A stretch of 64,000 nucleotides of DNA from Terebella lapidaria (taxonomy: Eukaryota > Annelida > Polychaeta > Terebellida > Terebellidae). The first letter of the stretch is position 1, and each line of letters begins with the position of its first letter. The position numbers were made by a program, and so were the translations under genes. This document shows positions 1 to 14,500 of the stretch, piece after piece. The stretch covers positions 18,821,001 through 18,885,000 of the forward strand of contig OX424563.1 in assembly GCA_949152475.1 (NCBI GenBank), in the 5' to 3' direction. Under the pieces are notes generated by a model. That model was not told the origin of the DNA. It saw only the letters and a list, made by a program, of their open reading frames with translations, and ran no database searches.

Positions 1-1862
1 AGCCGAACACGATAAAATAACTAATTACCGTCCAGTCAGTCTATTGCCAGCATTTTCCAAAATATTTGAGAGAGTAATGTATATCAAAATAACAAAATTC
101 TTTGACAGTCAAAATCTATTTTATAAACATCAATATGGTTTTCGGAAAAAACATAATACCGTTCATCCTATAATTCATCTATTGAATGAATGTGCCGAAT
201 CACTTAATAGTACTCCAAAACGATCAACAATATCAGTCCTCTGTGATCTATCGAAAGCATTTGATGTTATTAATCACAATGTGTTATTAAACAAACTGGA
301 CTATTATGGTATCAGGGGAATAGCAAAAGACTGGATATCGGATTATTTGATGAATAGAGAACAATATGTGGAAATTGAAAATTTATTTACTTCTAACATT
401 CGGAAAATCTCATGTGGGGTTCCCCAAGGGTCAATTCTGGGCCCACTTTTGTATTTGATATACGTTAATGATTTGCCAAATTGCACGTCTGCAAGCATAC
501 TATCATTTGCAGATGATACAACTCTGATAATTTCCAACTCAAATATGATAGACTGATACCATAAAACAAACATTGAGATCAATAACTTATTTCAATGGTT
601 CTGTTCGAATAAACTACAACTAAATGCTTCAAAAACTAAATTCATAGTTTTTAACAACCAAGCAACAAAACAAAAATGCATAAATTCCAAAATACTAATC
701 AACGGAATAGCTCTTGAGCAAATAGGAAATAACCACAATGAAAAAACTACAAAATTTCTAGGTCTTAAACTTGATGAAAACCTAACCTGGAAACACATGT
801 CTTACATAAAAAAACAAAATTTCCAAAGCTTTATTTCAAATAAAACAGGTGAAAAATATTTTACCAATAAATTCTCTCAAAACCTTATATTATGCAATGA
901 TACATCCTCACATCCTATATGGTATTCTAGCCTGGGGAAATGCATCTCAAATCCATTTAAAAAATATAATAAATATACAAAAACATGCTATTAGAATAAT
1001 AAATAAAGCTCATTTCAACAGCCATACCGAACCACTATTCAAACAAACCAATGTACTTAAAATACAAGATCAATATCAGTGTGAAGTCTTACTATTCATG
1101 CATGACTATTATACAGGTAATCTCCCTCTCTCTTTTGACAACATTTTCACAACGAATAGAAATATCCAACTGAATTACGAAACCAGACAATCTAATTTAC
1201 TACACATTGAACGTTGTGACTCATCAGCAGCGAGGAAATTACCGCTTTTCAATTACCCATCAATATGGAACACTTGGTCACCATCACTGTCATCTATCCA
1301 GTCTAGAAAAATTGTTAAAAAAGTTGTAAAAAAACATTTTATTTCTTCTTATTTCGAATTAGTTAGATGTTCGCATAAGCTTTGCAAAAGCTGCTCTAAT
1401 CACATATAGCGACAGAAATAGTTAAGTGAATAAACTATATGAATTGTATGAAATTTCCCATATTCTTTATATTCTTTATATTTTATGACCGGTTCATGAT
1501 TTATCTCTAACATGATCCTGTTCATTCTTGGTCTAAACTGGAATCCAATCACACTCACCCTGCCCTCTGCCCCTCCAACTCCGTCGTCTTCGGGAGGCTT
1601 GTGTGCTAATATATGTCCCTAACTATTAAAAGTAGAAAATTGTATTTCCATACATATATAGATGTATGTATAATATTGTCATTCGTGTAAATAATAACAA
1701 TAGTGAGTTTAATTTTATTTCATTTTGGGCCAAACGGAAGACAGCTTTTAGCTAATTTGGTCCCTCAATTTTCATCACAAATATTAGTTTTCGTCATTCC
1801 ATCATTTGTATATAACGTGTGAAAATTGAATAAATTGCTATCCTATCCTATCCTATCCTTTA
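1..1862 (+). mobile_element. LINE (non-LTR retrotransposon), 3' part, Jockey/CR1-like
   Basis: Two frames give reverse transcriptase and its C-terminal region. Positions 44-556 carry the RT fingers and palm, with the typical strings LCDLSKAFD, CGVPQGSILGPLL and SFADDTTL. Positions 849-1409 carry the C-terminal part, with HPHILYGILAWGNAS, usual in CR1/Jockey-group LINEs. The first frame meets a TGA at 554-556, continues in the same frame to about 850, and then a frame change leads into the second piece, so this copy is broken. The 5' end lies outside the window. An AT-rich 3' UTR runs to a short pentamer tail, (TATCC)n, at about 1842-1862, the kind of 3' microsatellite seen on CR1/L2-like LINEs. 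Clade placement is from memory of motifs; an RTE or L2 relative is possible. Confidence 0.8.
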
Positions 1863-1970
1863 TAATGCCAAGGTATGATAAAGTGATATAAATACACAGA
1901 TTCTATTATATAAATTCTCAGCAATCGTTTTTATCGAAGATAGCATTTTCGCTTGCTTCACTTTCGACCA

Positions 1971-2410
1971 TTGGGCGCGTTTCTTTGTGGCAGGTTGAAT
2001 GTAAACTTTCTCAACTTTTTAAACCTTTTTAGGGGAATTCCAGGTTTGCAATTTGTGCGCGTTTCATGTAAAAGTTTAGTGTGAACTTTTTAAGCCAGAA
2101 ATTAAGGGGGATCTCAACATTGGACAATTAGCTATTGTTATCAAATCCGTTGCCATGACAGCATAAACAGTACCATTGTTGGAAAGTCTAACTGCATGAA
2201 GGTTGCTGTGCAATTTAGGTATAAATATGATGACAACAGTTACTATATAGGCGTCATATACAAGCAGTTTCACTTTCTATTATCAGTTTCTAGCTAAAGA
2301 AAAGGTTGAAAAGGTTCACAAACTTTGTCAACTTTTTCAACCTTGGGAATTCCAAGGTTTAAAAAGTTGACAAAGTTTACATTAAACCTGACACAAAGAA
2401 ACGCGCCCAA
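1971..2410. mobile_element. MITE with about 55-bp terminal inverted repeats
   Basis: The left end (1971 onward, TTGGGCGCGTTTCTTTG) is matched in inverse at the right end (about 2345-2410), including a shared stretch around AACTTTTTAAACCT. The element is about 440 bp and has no coding frame. I see no clear target duplication, so the superfamily is open. It ends 95 bp before the start codon of the SWIB gene and so probably lies in its promoter or 5' UTR. Confidence 0.65.
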
Positions 2411-2505
2411 TATTATTTGGCTCTAAAACTTAATATTATCAGATTATTGATCAATATGGCTACCGATACCGGTTATTTTTTTCCATCACGAACAAAACAC
2501 AAAAC

Positions 2506-5500
2506 ATGGCTTCTTTGACAAAAGCACAGATTAAAGATGCTATAAAAGGTTGTATAATGAATATCATTTGTTCTTTTAGGTGTTAGCATTCAGTTCATGA
2601 GCTGGTAAATTCCGATCCCACTGGGTAAACACGGTATCTTGCATATTTTAACAATTGACATTTGCAATCATCAGTGACACTCACAGTGCGCGACAATCGA
2701 CATCATGGTGCGCGATGACACTCACAGGGCCGCATCCCATGACCAGATGACCCTCATTTCTGGCGGCTAGCATGGCTTGTTTGCTGGTCTGTCGATCAAT
2801 TGGGGCCTGTGACAATGACAAATCAAGGGGTCCGGCTACATAACTTATGATGGTCTCACAGGAAAACGGACGCCACCGGATAATAGCTGCCAGTGTCATA
2901 ACGCACACGATGGTCGTGTAATGCAAATACACAGACATGTATACCCGGTACACAAGCGTGTGGATGTGCATCAATGCGCAACACTGCCAACAGCGAGTGT
3001 AATTCACTGTAAATCCATGTATTTTGATGGAATTTATTTTATTCCATTTTGGACTGAAATTTAACATGGAGTAGATTGCCAGCTTTTTCATTTTTAGAGA
3101 TAAAATTCTGAAATTCGATGAAAAATTTCAGCATGATACCCAATTGACCTATCGCCAAAGCCCCTAAAGGTTGCACATATTAAAAGTTCCCCTAGTTGCA
3201 CATATTACGTCGGCAAATTTCTCTTTGACCAATAGTAACGTTTTGCAGAATGCATCGAAAATGACATAAAAAGACTCGGACAAATTGGTTTGGCGATAGG
3301 TTAATTGAGACACAAAATTTGAAGTTGATCCGATGATCCAAAACAAAACTACGACCGAAAAGTGTGTTTCACTGATACATGAACTTGACTTTACATATAG
3401 TTTTGCCGACCTGTAGACTGGGACTGTTCAAAATCAACATACAATAAGGACAACCTATTCAGGGAGGTAGGAGACTGACTGAAATTTTTATTGCAGAAAT
3501 CCTACGTGGGGCTGACCTGTCACAGTTATCGTCAAAGAAAGTTCGGAAACAGCTAGAAGAAAAATATGAAATAGAGCTCACAAATCGGTGAGCAAGATTC
3601 ACTTTACGTTACTCTGTACATGTATCAATCACAAAGAGCAAATCTTGAAATTGAGAAGAAATTTCATATCAAATGTTATATTTATAAATTCTTACCAAAA
3701 TTTAATGAGAATATTTTCTTCTAATTTTCCATTTACAAATTTCCTAATAGCTAGAGCATGTAGATTGTAGAAGTAAAAGAACAACATCTGAATCTGATTT
3801 ATTATGCAGCCGGAAGGAAATCGACGAGCTGTTGATGGCTATAATTGAGGGAGAAGACACAGAGAAAGACAGCGAGTCGGAAGACGCAGCAGTCGAAGAC
3901 GCAGAAGTTGAAGATGTGTCAATCGAAAATGCGACTGCTGAAGATGCAGTGGTTGAAGAAGTGCCTGTCAAAGCAGTTGTCTCAAGTTCAGAAAGTGACT
4001 TTGATGAGGTATGTATGAACTTAATGATATTCAACATGCATCTGATATCATGATTGCTATTATGAGAAGATCTGTTACATGTGTATTTTTATCCAAAGAT
4101 GAAGATAAATGATGGTTGGGTCAATCCAGTATGATATATTTACGAACATTGTCACTGTTCGAATAGTGAATTTAAAATGTGTTCTTTTTATTCATATGTA
4201 GCCAATTGATATACATGTAACACCCTCGAAGAAATTGAAGAAATCCTCACAGAAGAGAAAGGTATGTACTCTCAAATATTTGGTGCTGAAATTCCTCCCA
4301 AGATAATGTAATGCCACAACCAAATACATTTAATGAGTATTATTAGTGAATTTTTGGGATCTTGCCATATATGTTTGCTCACAGTTTGGAATGAATTAAT
4401 AACATACTGAGTAAAATTTTATATGACATTGTGCACTTCTCCTGCAAACATAAGAAGGAAGTAATGAATATACAAATACAATGTACCAAATTCACCCCCT
4501 CACTGACCTCTATCCTCCACCCACACACATACACACACAGACACCCACATACATGCAAAATAATATAAAACTATTCCTAATACCTGAAATACATAATACC
4601 TAGTCCTATGTATTTCTGCTTATACCTCTCTCTCTCCCTCTCTCCCCTCTAATCGCGCAGAAGCCACCGGAGGAAGCCCCGCTGAATGATGAGGAGCTCG
4701 CGAGGAGGCTCCAGGAGGAGGAGGAGGAAATGATGATGAGGAGGACGCGGAGGTCAGCGACACGGCCCGCGCCTGTGAGTTATAGAATCAGCCTCAGGAT
4801 CGTATCAGCTGTCAGGCAGATTTAAGTCGCCTGAGTGTTGAAAAAGGATATTGAAGAAATATACCGAATTGGTCCTAATAGTAGCATGGCGTGCCAAAGC
4901 AAGGCCTCCTGCAGCAGTGCGCTCAAAAATACATATAGCCTTCAATCCCCTTTATTATGAGTCAAATAACATGAATGTGTGGATTGGAACACTCCCAAGA
5001 TCTTATTAGAAAGATATGAAGTGTATTATAAGGTTACCAGAAATCAAACATTTTCGGGCGAAAGAGGGGGGTGCTGTACTATTAGGGCATGTGCCACTAT
5101 TGGGACCAAATCTGTGTAGCTAGTAACTACATTGTATACCGTTATATTATTTTAATTCTCTGGAATTCATGTATTCAATATATTTTCTCATTTCAGCTAC
5201 AGATATTAGCATGGTTAATAGAATTAAGCCTTTATTCTCTTGATTTAAAGAGCATGTGTCACGAAAATTGGGTATTGGGTTTTTCTGTGTATGTGAAAGC
5301 ACAATTTGAACTGAATAAAGCGGTCTTTACAGCATATTGATATCATGATTTCTTCCAAAGTTATGGCACTTCAAACATTTACATATTCACAGAATCTGAC
5401 AACAGAATCTGACAGCTAATTAATATGCAAATGAGATGTGTGACGTCATTGACAGACTGGTTTTTAATTAGACATTTTAAAATGGAATAATGAGAATGTT

Positions 5501-8500
5501 TCTTTTCATAATTGTTCACCAGAACCCACTTTTTATGTTTCATGGTTAAAATAGTCAGTGATTTCATGAAATTTTTGGTTACCATGGCAACCATTGTCCG
5601 GCTGGGTCCCTTAGCAACCATGGTTGCTAAGGTCAATATCTAATTAAAAACAGGACATACAGGAATGAAACTATTTCAGACAATGAATAATGACAATATA
5701 TTGTGGAATATATCAGCAAAATGTTTGAACACAACACTTAGCAACCAATAAAGGCATTGGAAACCAGTGATAATGGTATCCATTCACTTGCAATGGCTTT
5801 AAACATTGGTGATTTCTCAGGCCTGTATCGGTTGCTATGGTGTGTAGTTGAACAATTTGTTTATTAATTCCACTAGATATTGTCATTATCTCGTTATTTG
5901 TGTTGGTTTCATACTTTCATTTCGTGTTTTGACGTTAATATTAGCCTTAGCAACCACGTCGCTAAGGCCCAAATCAGCCTATTGGTTGTCATGGCAACCA
6001 AGATTGGCATGCACTCACTGACTATTCCTACTGGACAATATTTCTGATGGGTGTTGGTGACCAAATGTGAACATAAAAAGCTCCATTTTGTCATGTTAAG
6101 ACACCTAATTAAAAACCAGTCTGTCAATGACGTCACACATCTCATTTGCATATTAATTAGTTGTCAGATTCTGTTGTCAGATTCTGTGAATATGTAAATG
6201 TTTGAAGTGCCATAACTTTGGAAGAAATCATGATATCAATATGCTGTAAAGACTGTTTTGTTCAGTTCAAATAGTGCTTTCACACACACCTAAAAAACCA
6301 ATACCCAATTCTTGGTGACACATGCTCTTTAATACTGTACAAGTATATCATTGTCAAATATCTTTCAGCGACCAAGAAAAAGTCCAAGTACACGAACCAA
6401 GAGAAATGACTCGAAATCAAAAAGGTCCAAACCTAAAGGTAAGTTACCATACTCAGTGCAAGCACTGTTAAATAGAATTATTCTTATGCTAAATATCATT
6501 GCAGTTTATGTGTTTTGTATCAAATTCCTGATCTTAAATGTTTTTTTCTCATTCAGAGGGTTACTTAAGGTCATGTTTGCTTAGCCCAGCTTTGGCAAAT
6601 GTCGTCGGAACTGACAGGGTAAGGGGAAAGGATTGTACATGTATATAATAAGCTCTATTAGGAAAAATCAATTTATCTCATGAAGGGAGCATGCCTGCTG
6701 TATGGTGTCATTATGATATGGACCGACTGCCATTATGATATAGACTCGATCACACTACATGTACTTCCCTTGGTCTCATGACAACTTCAAATATAAACAC
6801 GCGCCATCTCGGAAATCTCAGGAAAATCAATAGTCTAAGAAATGCCATCTTCCACTTTTGTTCATCACATCAAGTGTGTTTTCTGAGTAGAACAATACTG
6901 GTGAATGTATACTGTAAACGTATAAAATTTTGCGTGTATTATTGTTCGCGTTTTCAACATCTCAACATGTTCGTGTGGATTTAAGTTCGTGACTGTTGTG
7001 AATGGTCGACCCCCCGACTGAATAACCGTGTATTCGCGTGTATTTATTTTCACGTTTTTTTTTTTTTTTTCAAACGCGAAATTCGCGAAATTAATACATC
7101 GCAAAATTTCATACGTTTACAGTAATGGATGCACTATTGGCGGGCCATTCGTTCGAGAGACGTCTCCTAAGCATCTACCACACTCAAAACCCAATGTTAA
7201 TAACGTTGTGACCGCGCACAAACTCGCCTCAGAACTGAAAGTTTCGGATCACTATCATAACCTCCACACGTTTTTTGACAATATAAATTTGCTATTCCAA
7301 GTGGACATCCAACCATCATACTTACGATCGTCACAAATACAAGTCATTGGGGTCGAAAATGGTTCTAATGACATCACCAATTGCATGTCAGTATCGACTC
7401 TTTGATGCCATACCCAGGCCTTCCAGGGTGTGGCCCCACCTGTACATATATGTGTAGCGTGATCATGTCACAAAATAGTATGTATTTTAGTATATCATAA
7501 TGCTCGTCTACCATAACTGAGGCTTCTGGGTTATGGATACATTTGTTCTATTTATCTCTATACATGTCTTCCTACCAATATCCTAGTCCATTGTTACGTG
7601 TATGTCATGTGCTACCAATCGTCGTCCTCTTGTCTGTTTTACTAAATTTTTTGTGTCTTTTTCCGACAGCTTCCCAACAATGAAGTTGTGAAGAAGATAT
7701 GGGAAATATCTCGAGAACGGAACCTTTTTGTAAGTGGTCTAAAAACAAAACAAAAAAATTGTTTGGTGTATTCATTCCTTTAATTTGTGTTTAACATTCC
7801 GTGCTATGTTCTATTTTATCCTCCACTTCCAAAAAAAAAGTATTACCTAAAGTTTTGCTCGATTTTTTTACAGGATCCAAAGAACAAGAGTTTCATTATT
7901 TGTGATGACGATTTTTACAAAATTTTCAGTAAGTTCCTTTTCAAATAATCTTCTACATGTAAGTGTATTTATTTACATTAAGCGACTCGACACAACTGCC
8001 ATTTAAAAGATTTATTGGACTAGGTGTGGTGCGATAGGAACAAACATGGAATGAAATGACTTGAATACATATGACGAATTAAGGTAGAAGACCGCCTTAA
8101 TTGTCAGACCACACACATGAATCGTTTGACATAAACACAGAAACAATCTTTGAACATACTACAACTACAATTATCTGACGAACAACCGTCCGTAAGTATT
8201 TAAGCCTAGGAAGCAAGCTACAAAACCAACTAGCTTCCGAACATCAAGATTAGAGAAATAACATGAGTATTTACAAGGTAAGGATTGAACCAATCAATTC
8301 ATCTTGCGAACACGGACGGCATGACTTGAATACATATGACGAATTAAGGCAGAAGACCACCTTAATTGTCAGACCACACACACGAATCGTTAGACATAAA
8401 CAATCATTGAACATATTACAACTAAAATTATCGGGCGAACACCGTCCGTAGTATCTGAGGATAGGAAGCAAGCTACAAAACCAACTAGCTTCCGAACATC

Positions 8501-11500
8501 AAGATTAGGGAAATAATATGAGTATTTACAAGGTAAAGCATTTGAACCAATCAATTTATCTTGCGAACACAGGCGGGACTCAAACAGATATGACAAAATA
8601 AACTAGAACCCATACCCATTGTAAGAACAACACATGGATACACGGAGACATTTTTGAACAGACTACAACTACAATTATCGACAAACAACGGTCCGAAAGT
8701 ACCTAGACTAAGGAGCAAGCTAGAAGACCAACTTGCTTCTGGACGGAGAGCTGACCCTAATGGTATGAGTATTTGCAAGGTGCAAAACATGGAACAAATC
8801 TATTCATATGAAGCAATGACTGAAGGATATGACAATGACTCGAGGTAGGTATTAATGGTGGTGGTTGGGGTAGGTGGAGGTAACAAAATCATAAAAGTTT
8901 TTCCTTCAGATTTCCTTCATTTTGGTTGGGCGGAACCGGAAGTTAGGATATGAGGAGATAAACAGTGCATGATGGGAACCGTACTTTCATGTATATATAG
9001 CGAATTTAAATTTGAGCACCACACCAGCGTCCATATGTAAATAAAGAGCTTTATTGCATGCATAAAGCATTATTTATTTACATTAAGCGACTCGACACAA
9101 CTGCCATTTAAAAGATTTATTGGACTAGGTGTGGTGCGATAGGAACAAACATGGAATGAAATGACTTGAATACATATGACGAATTAAGGTAGAAGACCGC
9201 CTTAATTGTCAGACCACACACATGAATCGTTTGACATAAACACAGAAACAATCTTTGAACATACTACAACTACAATTATCTGACGAACAACCGTCCGTAA
9301 GTATTTAAGCCTAGGAAGCAAGCTACAAAACCAACTAGCTTCCGAACATCAAGATTAGAGAAATAACATGAGTATTTACAAGGTAAGGATTGAACCAATC
9401 AATTCATCTTGCGAACACGGACGGCAAACAGAACGATGGAGTGATGCGGCGGAAACAGAACGATGGAGTGATGCGGCAAGATGAGACCTGGACAAGGCAC
9501 AAGAACAAGATTTAGGCGTAGACCAAAGTAGGTTTTATGTATGATTGATAAGCTGACGATTTCCAACGACCAACCAAGGCAATGTGGGATCTGGACTGAC
9601 CACTGACAGCCAGGTCCGTAGTTTTGCCAATCCGGAAAGAATGAGTATTGAAGAGGGAAGGGTCGTACCCAGCGTAGGACAGGTGGGTGTGGAGCCAGGT
9701 TTGGAGTGTACGGCGTTTCACAGGGAGTCCAGACTTATGAATAAATGCAGGACCAGAGAATGGCCCGCGGCGTGCTTTGTATTTCAACCAGGCCCGAACT
9801 GGACATGAAGCGTCGTTGGTGGCACGAAGAGCCAGGCGATAAGGACTGCTTTTGGAGTGTTTGAAGGAAGTGAAGGTGATGATTAACATTTTTTCAGACT
9901 GATCACTGGAGACAAGAAACTGATTCTCTTGTAGTGAATGAGCTGAGCTGGTAACATGACATGTTTCACTGACTCGCAAGGCGGCGTGGTACATAATAGT
10001 AAACATAGCCGTGATCAGACACCGGTCATACTTGGGCTGTTGATGTCTCTTAACAGATGCCAGGAGTTGGAGTAGAATGTTGAGAGTGATTGGTTTTCTG
10101 GTAGCAGGAGCTGGATCTGTTTTGGAATATGCAGAGAGCAACTTGCTGATAAGGAATGATCTGGTGGGGTTGGAGTGACCAGAAAGTTCGTGCATGAAGC
10201 CAATGGCTGAAAGGTGTGATCGAATGGAAGAGGCTTTCAGATGGTTGTCATGGAGATGGGCAGCGTACATAGCAATGTGATGGACGGTCGCAGGTATTTG
10301 CGCATGTACCTGTTTCTTCAAAAACCTTTTGAAGGCACGCCACGACCGCTTGTACGTGAGTTGAGCAGATGGAGACAGGGAAGACAAGGCGTCCATCTTC
10401 ACTCGATGCCGAAGTGCTCTGGTAGTAGATGCATGGGTATTGGCGTGGGGGTCGGATCCATCCGGTAACGTTGGAGCATCTCGGAGGTGACCTTGAAACG
10501 GGAAATGGCATCGGGTAAATGGTTAGAGATACCAGGAATATGAGTAGCTTTAAGACTTATGTTATGGCGAACGAGAATTAAGACAAGAGCCCTAACTATC
10601 GTCATGGCATGTTTGTTTTTGCTGGTTTGACGGTTGATGATGTCTTTGACAGCCTGATTGTCTGTACTGAACAGTATGTTGCTGTTTTGGATGTGGGAAC
10701 CGAAGAGGGCCATCATGACGTATATGGGATAGAGTTCCAGAACGGTTATGTGGAATGAAGCCCAATTTGGTGGATATGGACATTGGATCCACTGATGATG
10801 GAAACAGGCTCCAAAACCTTGATGGCTAGCATCTGAAGCCATACCAATAGCATCAGAATGGGTGATGTTCAATGCTCGGAAATATGTAACCCCGTTGTAT
10901 TGATTCATGAAATGCAACCATGTGGCTAGGTCATCCTTCACTTCCCGAGACAAACGAATGAAGTAATGAGGCTGTTGATGAGGCTTCAGCAAATCAATAA
11001 GGCGTCGCAAGAATGGTCGGGCGGGGATAACAGCCGCGGCAAAGTTAAGTTTCCCAATCAGAGATTCGAGTTGTCTCCTGGTTATCTTTTTCTGAAGAAG
11101 GGTGTGAGCGAGAACATCTCGATATTCTGTCAATTTATCCAAGGGAAGGCGGGCCAATTGGTTGACACTGTCAAGCTCGATTCCCAGAAAGGTGGTGTTT
11201 GTTGATGGAAGGGTAGTCTTTTTTGATGAGAGAGGAACTCCAATGTCTGTACACAGTTCAATGAAGGCTTGAAGATTGTAGTTGCACGATTGGAAGTCAG
11301 ATGAGAAGAAAATGAAATCATCAATGTAATGTAAGCAACGTCCAGCACCAGTGGGAGTGCAATGCTCGAAAATTGCTTGAAGTGCTGTAGAAAACTTCTC
11401 AAAAATGCTGCATGAGCTGGCACAACCCTGCGGTAGACATTTATCAAAGTAAAACTGTTGATCAAATTGCAGGCCGAGTTTGGGATGATCAAAAGGGTGA

Positions 11501-14500
11501 ATAGGGATGAGACGGTAAGCATCTGAGATGTCGGTTTTTGCAGACATAGCGCCTTTAGGAAGCTGAAGCAGGATCTTGATGGCATCACGGATGGAAGAGT
11601 ACTGAACTGTTTTGCAGCTGTCAGGAATACCGTCATTGATTGAGGTGCCATCATAAGGATGTGAAAGGTTGTGAATGAGTCTGAATTTTCCAGGTTCTGA
11701 TTTTGGTACGACAGTCAGTGGAGAAACATGAAAATTTGGAAATGGTGGCAGATCAAATGGACCTTCCATTCTTCCTGCAGAAATCTCAACTGAAAGTTTT
11801 TCCCTGATCACGTCACGATACTGATGTGTTGACTTGGGATTTGGAACTAAATGGTTAGTGATTGGGTCGGGATGGTGGAGGGGAAACCCAAAAGTGAAAC
11901 CAGTGACAAGATATTGAGATATCGTTTCATCGTATCTGGCAGATGCCAGATGATACTGGAGGCGGTCCGGGTGAATTGGAGTGATGATTGATGAGTTAGG
12001 GTTTGGATGGATGGGTCCCGCCTGACTTTGCGAATGGTCTGGCTTGAAGTTCTTGGGCGGGTTTTCCGGCAGTGGAGGGTTTCGGAACAGGAGTGGTGGA
12101 GGTTGACGAACACATTCGGTAGACTGGATGTCTCCCTTGGCATCGAGGGCATTTGTGCTGAAACTGGCATCCCATGCCGTTGTCACATCGCTCACTACGG
12201 TTGTGGAACCGGACGCAGTAACCTTTGGGGATGGAATGACCTTCGGAAGTCTTGAGCATGTTGGGGGCGGAGCGAAAGGACGTGGTTTGTTGTTTTTGTT
12301 GGGGACGAAAAAGCTGGCGTTGATAGGGTCCATACGAGATGAGAAGATCGCTCCGAACTGTGGACCAGGAACAGGGTACAAATTCGCGATCAGAGCGAAA
12401 GTGACGGTCATACGCTTGCCAGTCGTACCCCATCTTGTTGAGGTCGAAGATTTGTTTCTTGTAGGTGAGGAGCTCGGTGACCAAAGTGGACATAGATGAA
12501 GATGAGCGAGCTGTGTGCATATATATGGAGATGTAGGTGTCGAAAGCCAGTTGCCAGAGTTCGAGAGTTAAGTCTATTTTTGGTTTGTTTTTGATGAGTT
12601 TGGTGGAGTTATTGGCACCCTGACGGAGGACGAATTCTGGGGATGATTTTGTGAGGTACTGTGGAATCAGGAGGGCTAGGTCAATATAGCGGTTTTGCAT
12701 GATCTTGTTTCTCAGCTTCGAGGAAACGTTGGCACCCAGTGAACAGCCGAACGAAATGGTGGGATGGGAGATTAATGGAGTATTATCTGAATCTGAAGCA
12801 GAAGAACTCTCACCAGAGGACGTTGAGGAGGTACTGGTAGAGCGGGACCTGCGATGTTTCCGGGACTTCCGACTTCTAGACTTGCGATGTTTCCTGGAGG
12901 AGCCTGCGGAGGAGCTGCGGTGTTTGCGACGCTTCGAGGAGCAGACTGGAGAACTTTCCAAAGAATCCATTGAAGACTGATCTGAAGGGACGTTCTTGGA
13001 AGATTTCCTTGGAGGAGATCTGGATCTCTCTGGAGAAGCTTCCTCTGAGCTGGAAGGTGGATCACTGGGAGGACTGGAGCGCAGGCGTGGCCTTGAACGA
13101 GCCTCTGCTGCCAACTTAGCGCGCAATGCGCGAGCCTTCTGCAGGATGTTCTCTGCTGAGCTGGTGGAGGGCTGATCTTCAGGTTCCTGTGATTTTTTAG
13201 GTCGCCCCATGTTGACTGGAGAAAAATTGGGAGAAAAGAAATGAATGGATTACTAAAAAGTATTGTAATGGGGTATATAGATAGGCGAAAAATTCTGAAC
13301 TGTAGAGAGTGAACTGGGGAATGTATCGATAATATATGCAAAAGAACCCAATTACTGAACGTTTAGGTTCAGAAAAAATATGGGAGGAGGTGCATTACCA
13401 GATGGAAAATATTGCATAGCACTGGTACCATAGGACTAGTATTGAATAGCCATTAAGTGTAAAAAGGTTGGTGCATAACACCGGAATGAAATAAAATTAG
13501 TCCATAGGACTGGAAATAATGGAAAGGTAGTGCACAGCACTGGAACAAGTGCAAAGCACTGGTGTTAAATGGAGAATAGTGCATAGCACTGGTGTAAGGT
13601 AGGAGGTAGTGCATAGCACTGGAAATAAGGTAATGATAGTGCATAGCACTGGAAAAATGGATGGAAGTGCATAGCACTGGAATTGGATAAGCAAAAAAGG
13701 AATCTGACATACCGAACGTTTTCCAGAAATTGAGGGAGGAGGAGGAAGCTACCGGAATTTCCTGTTCATGAACAGGATCCCGTGCCTAACGCGGGCAGCG
13801 TAGTGGCACAAATGTTCACTGTTGACGTGTATGCCGTCGTCAGACCAGTCCTCCACTGGGCGGCTTGAAAATCCCTTTATTTTGTTGTGATAGAATAGTT
13901 TTTCGTTGGTGATGGACTTGCTGAGATAGTTGTTGAAGATTTTTGCATTCTCACGAAAAACATCCTGGCTGCACAAAAGTTTTCCCGAACGAGGGATCAC
14001 ACTGTTAATAGCGCAAGCTTTCACAGAGTCTGATGTGCTGAGTGCTTGCAAGAAATCCAATAATTTTGTGGCCAATTGTAAACACTGATTGGCATCAACG
14101 TCGACTAAGTTGGCCAAATCGTTCGAACCTATGTCCAGTAGCACAATGCACGAGTGCAGTGTTTGTGTGACGGGGAGGATTTCCCGAATCTTCAAGTCAT
14201 CTATAAGATTCACACGATCACAGAACGAGTAGATCCCATGGAATTGGTTATCCACTTCTAGGAAAACAGAGCCTCGGGCGGCCGAAATTGGCGAAATGAT
14301 GTTGGACGGATAACAGTACCTTTTCTCCGTCAGATAGCAAGAAAATCGTCTGATAAACGAGTGACCAATCAGCAAGCAATCCATGAATTCAATTCCTAGT
14401 TCTCTGAGTAACAACAATGTTCAAGAATGGCTGCTAAAGCGATAACAAAATCATAAAAGTTTTTCCTTCAGATTTCCTTCATTTTGGTTGGGCGGAACCG

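Noticed and set aside
2681-3091. 136-codon minus-strand frame in SWIB intron 1
   Set aside because: No recognisable domain; intron sequence of a well-supported gene on the other strand.
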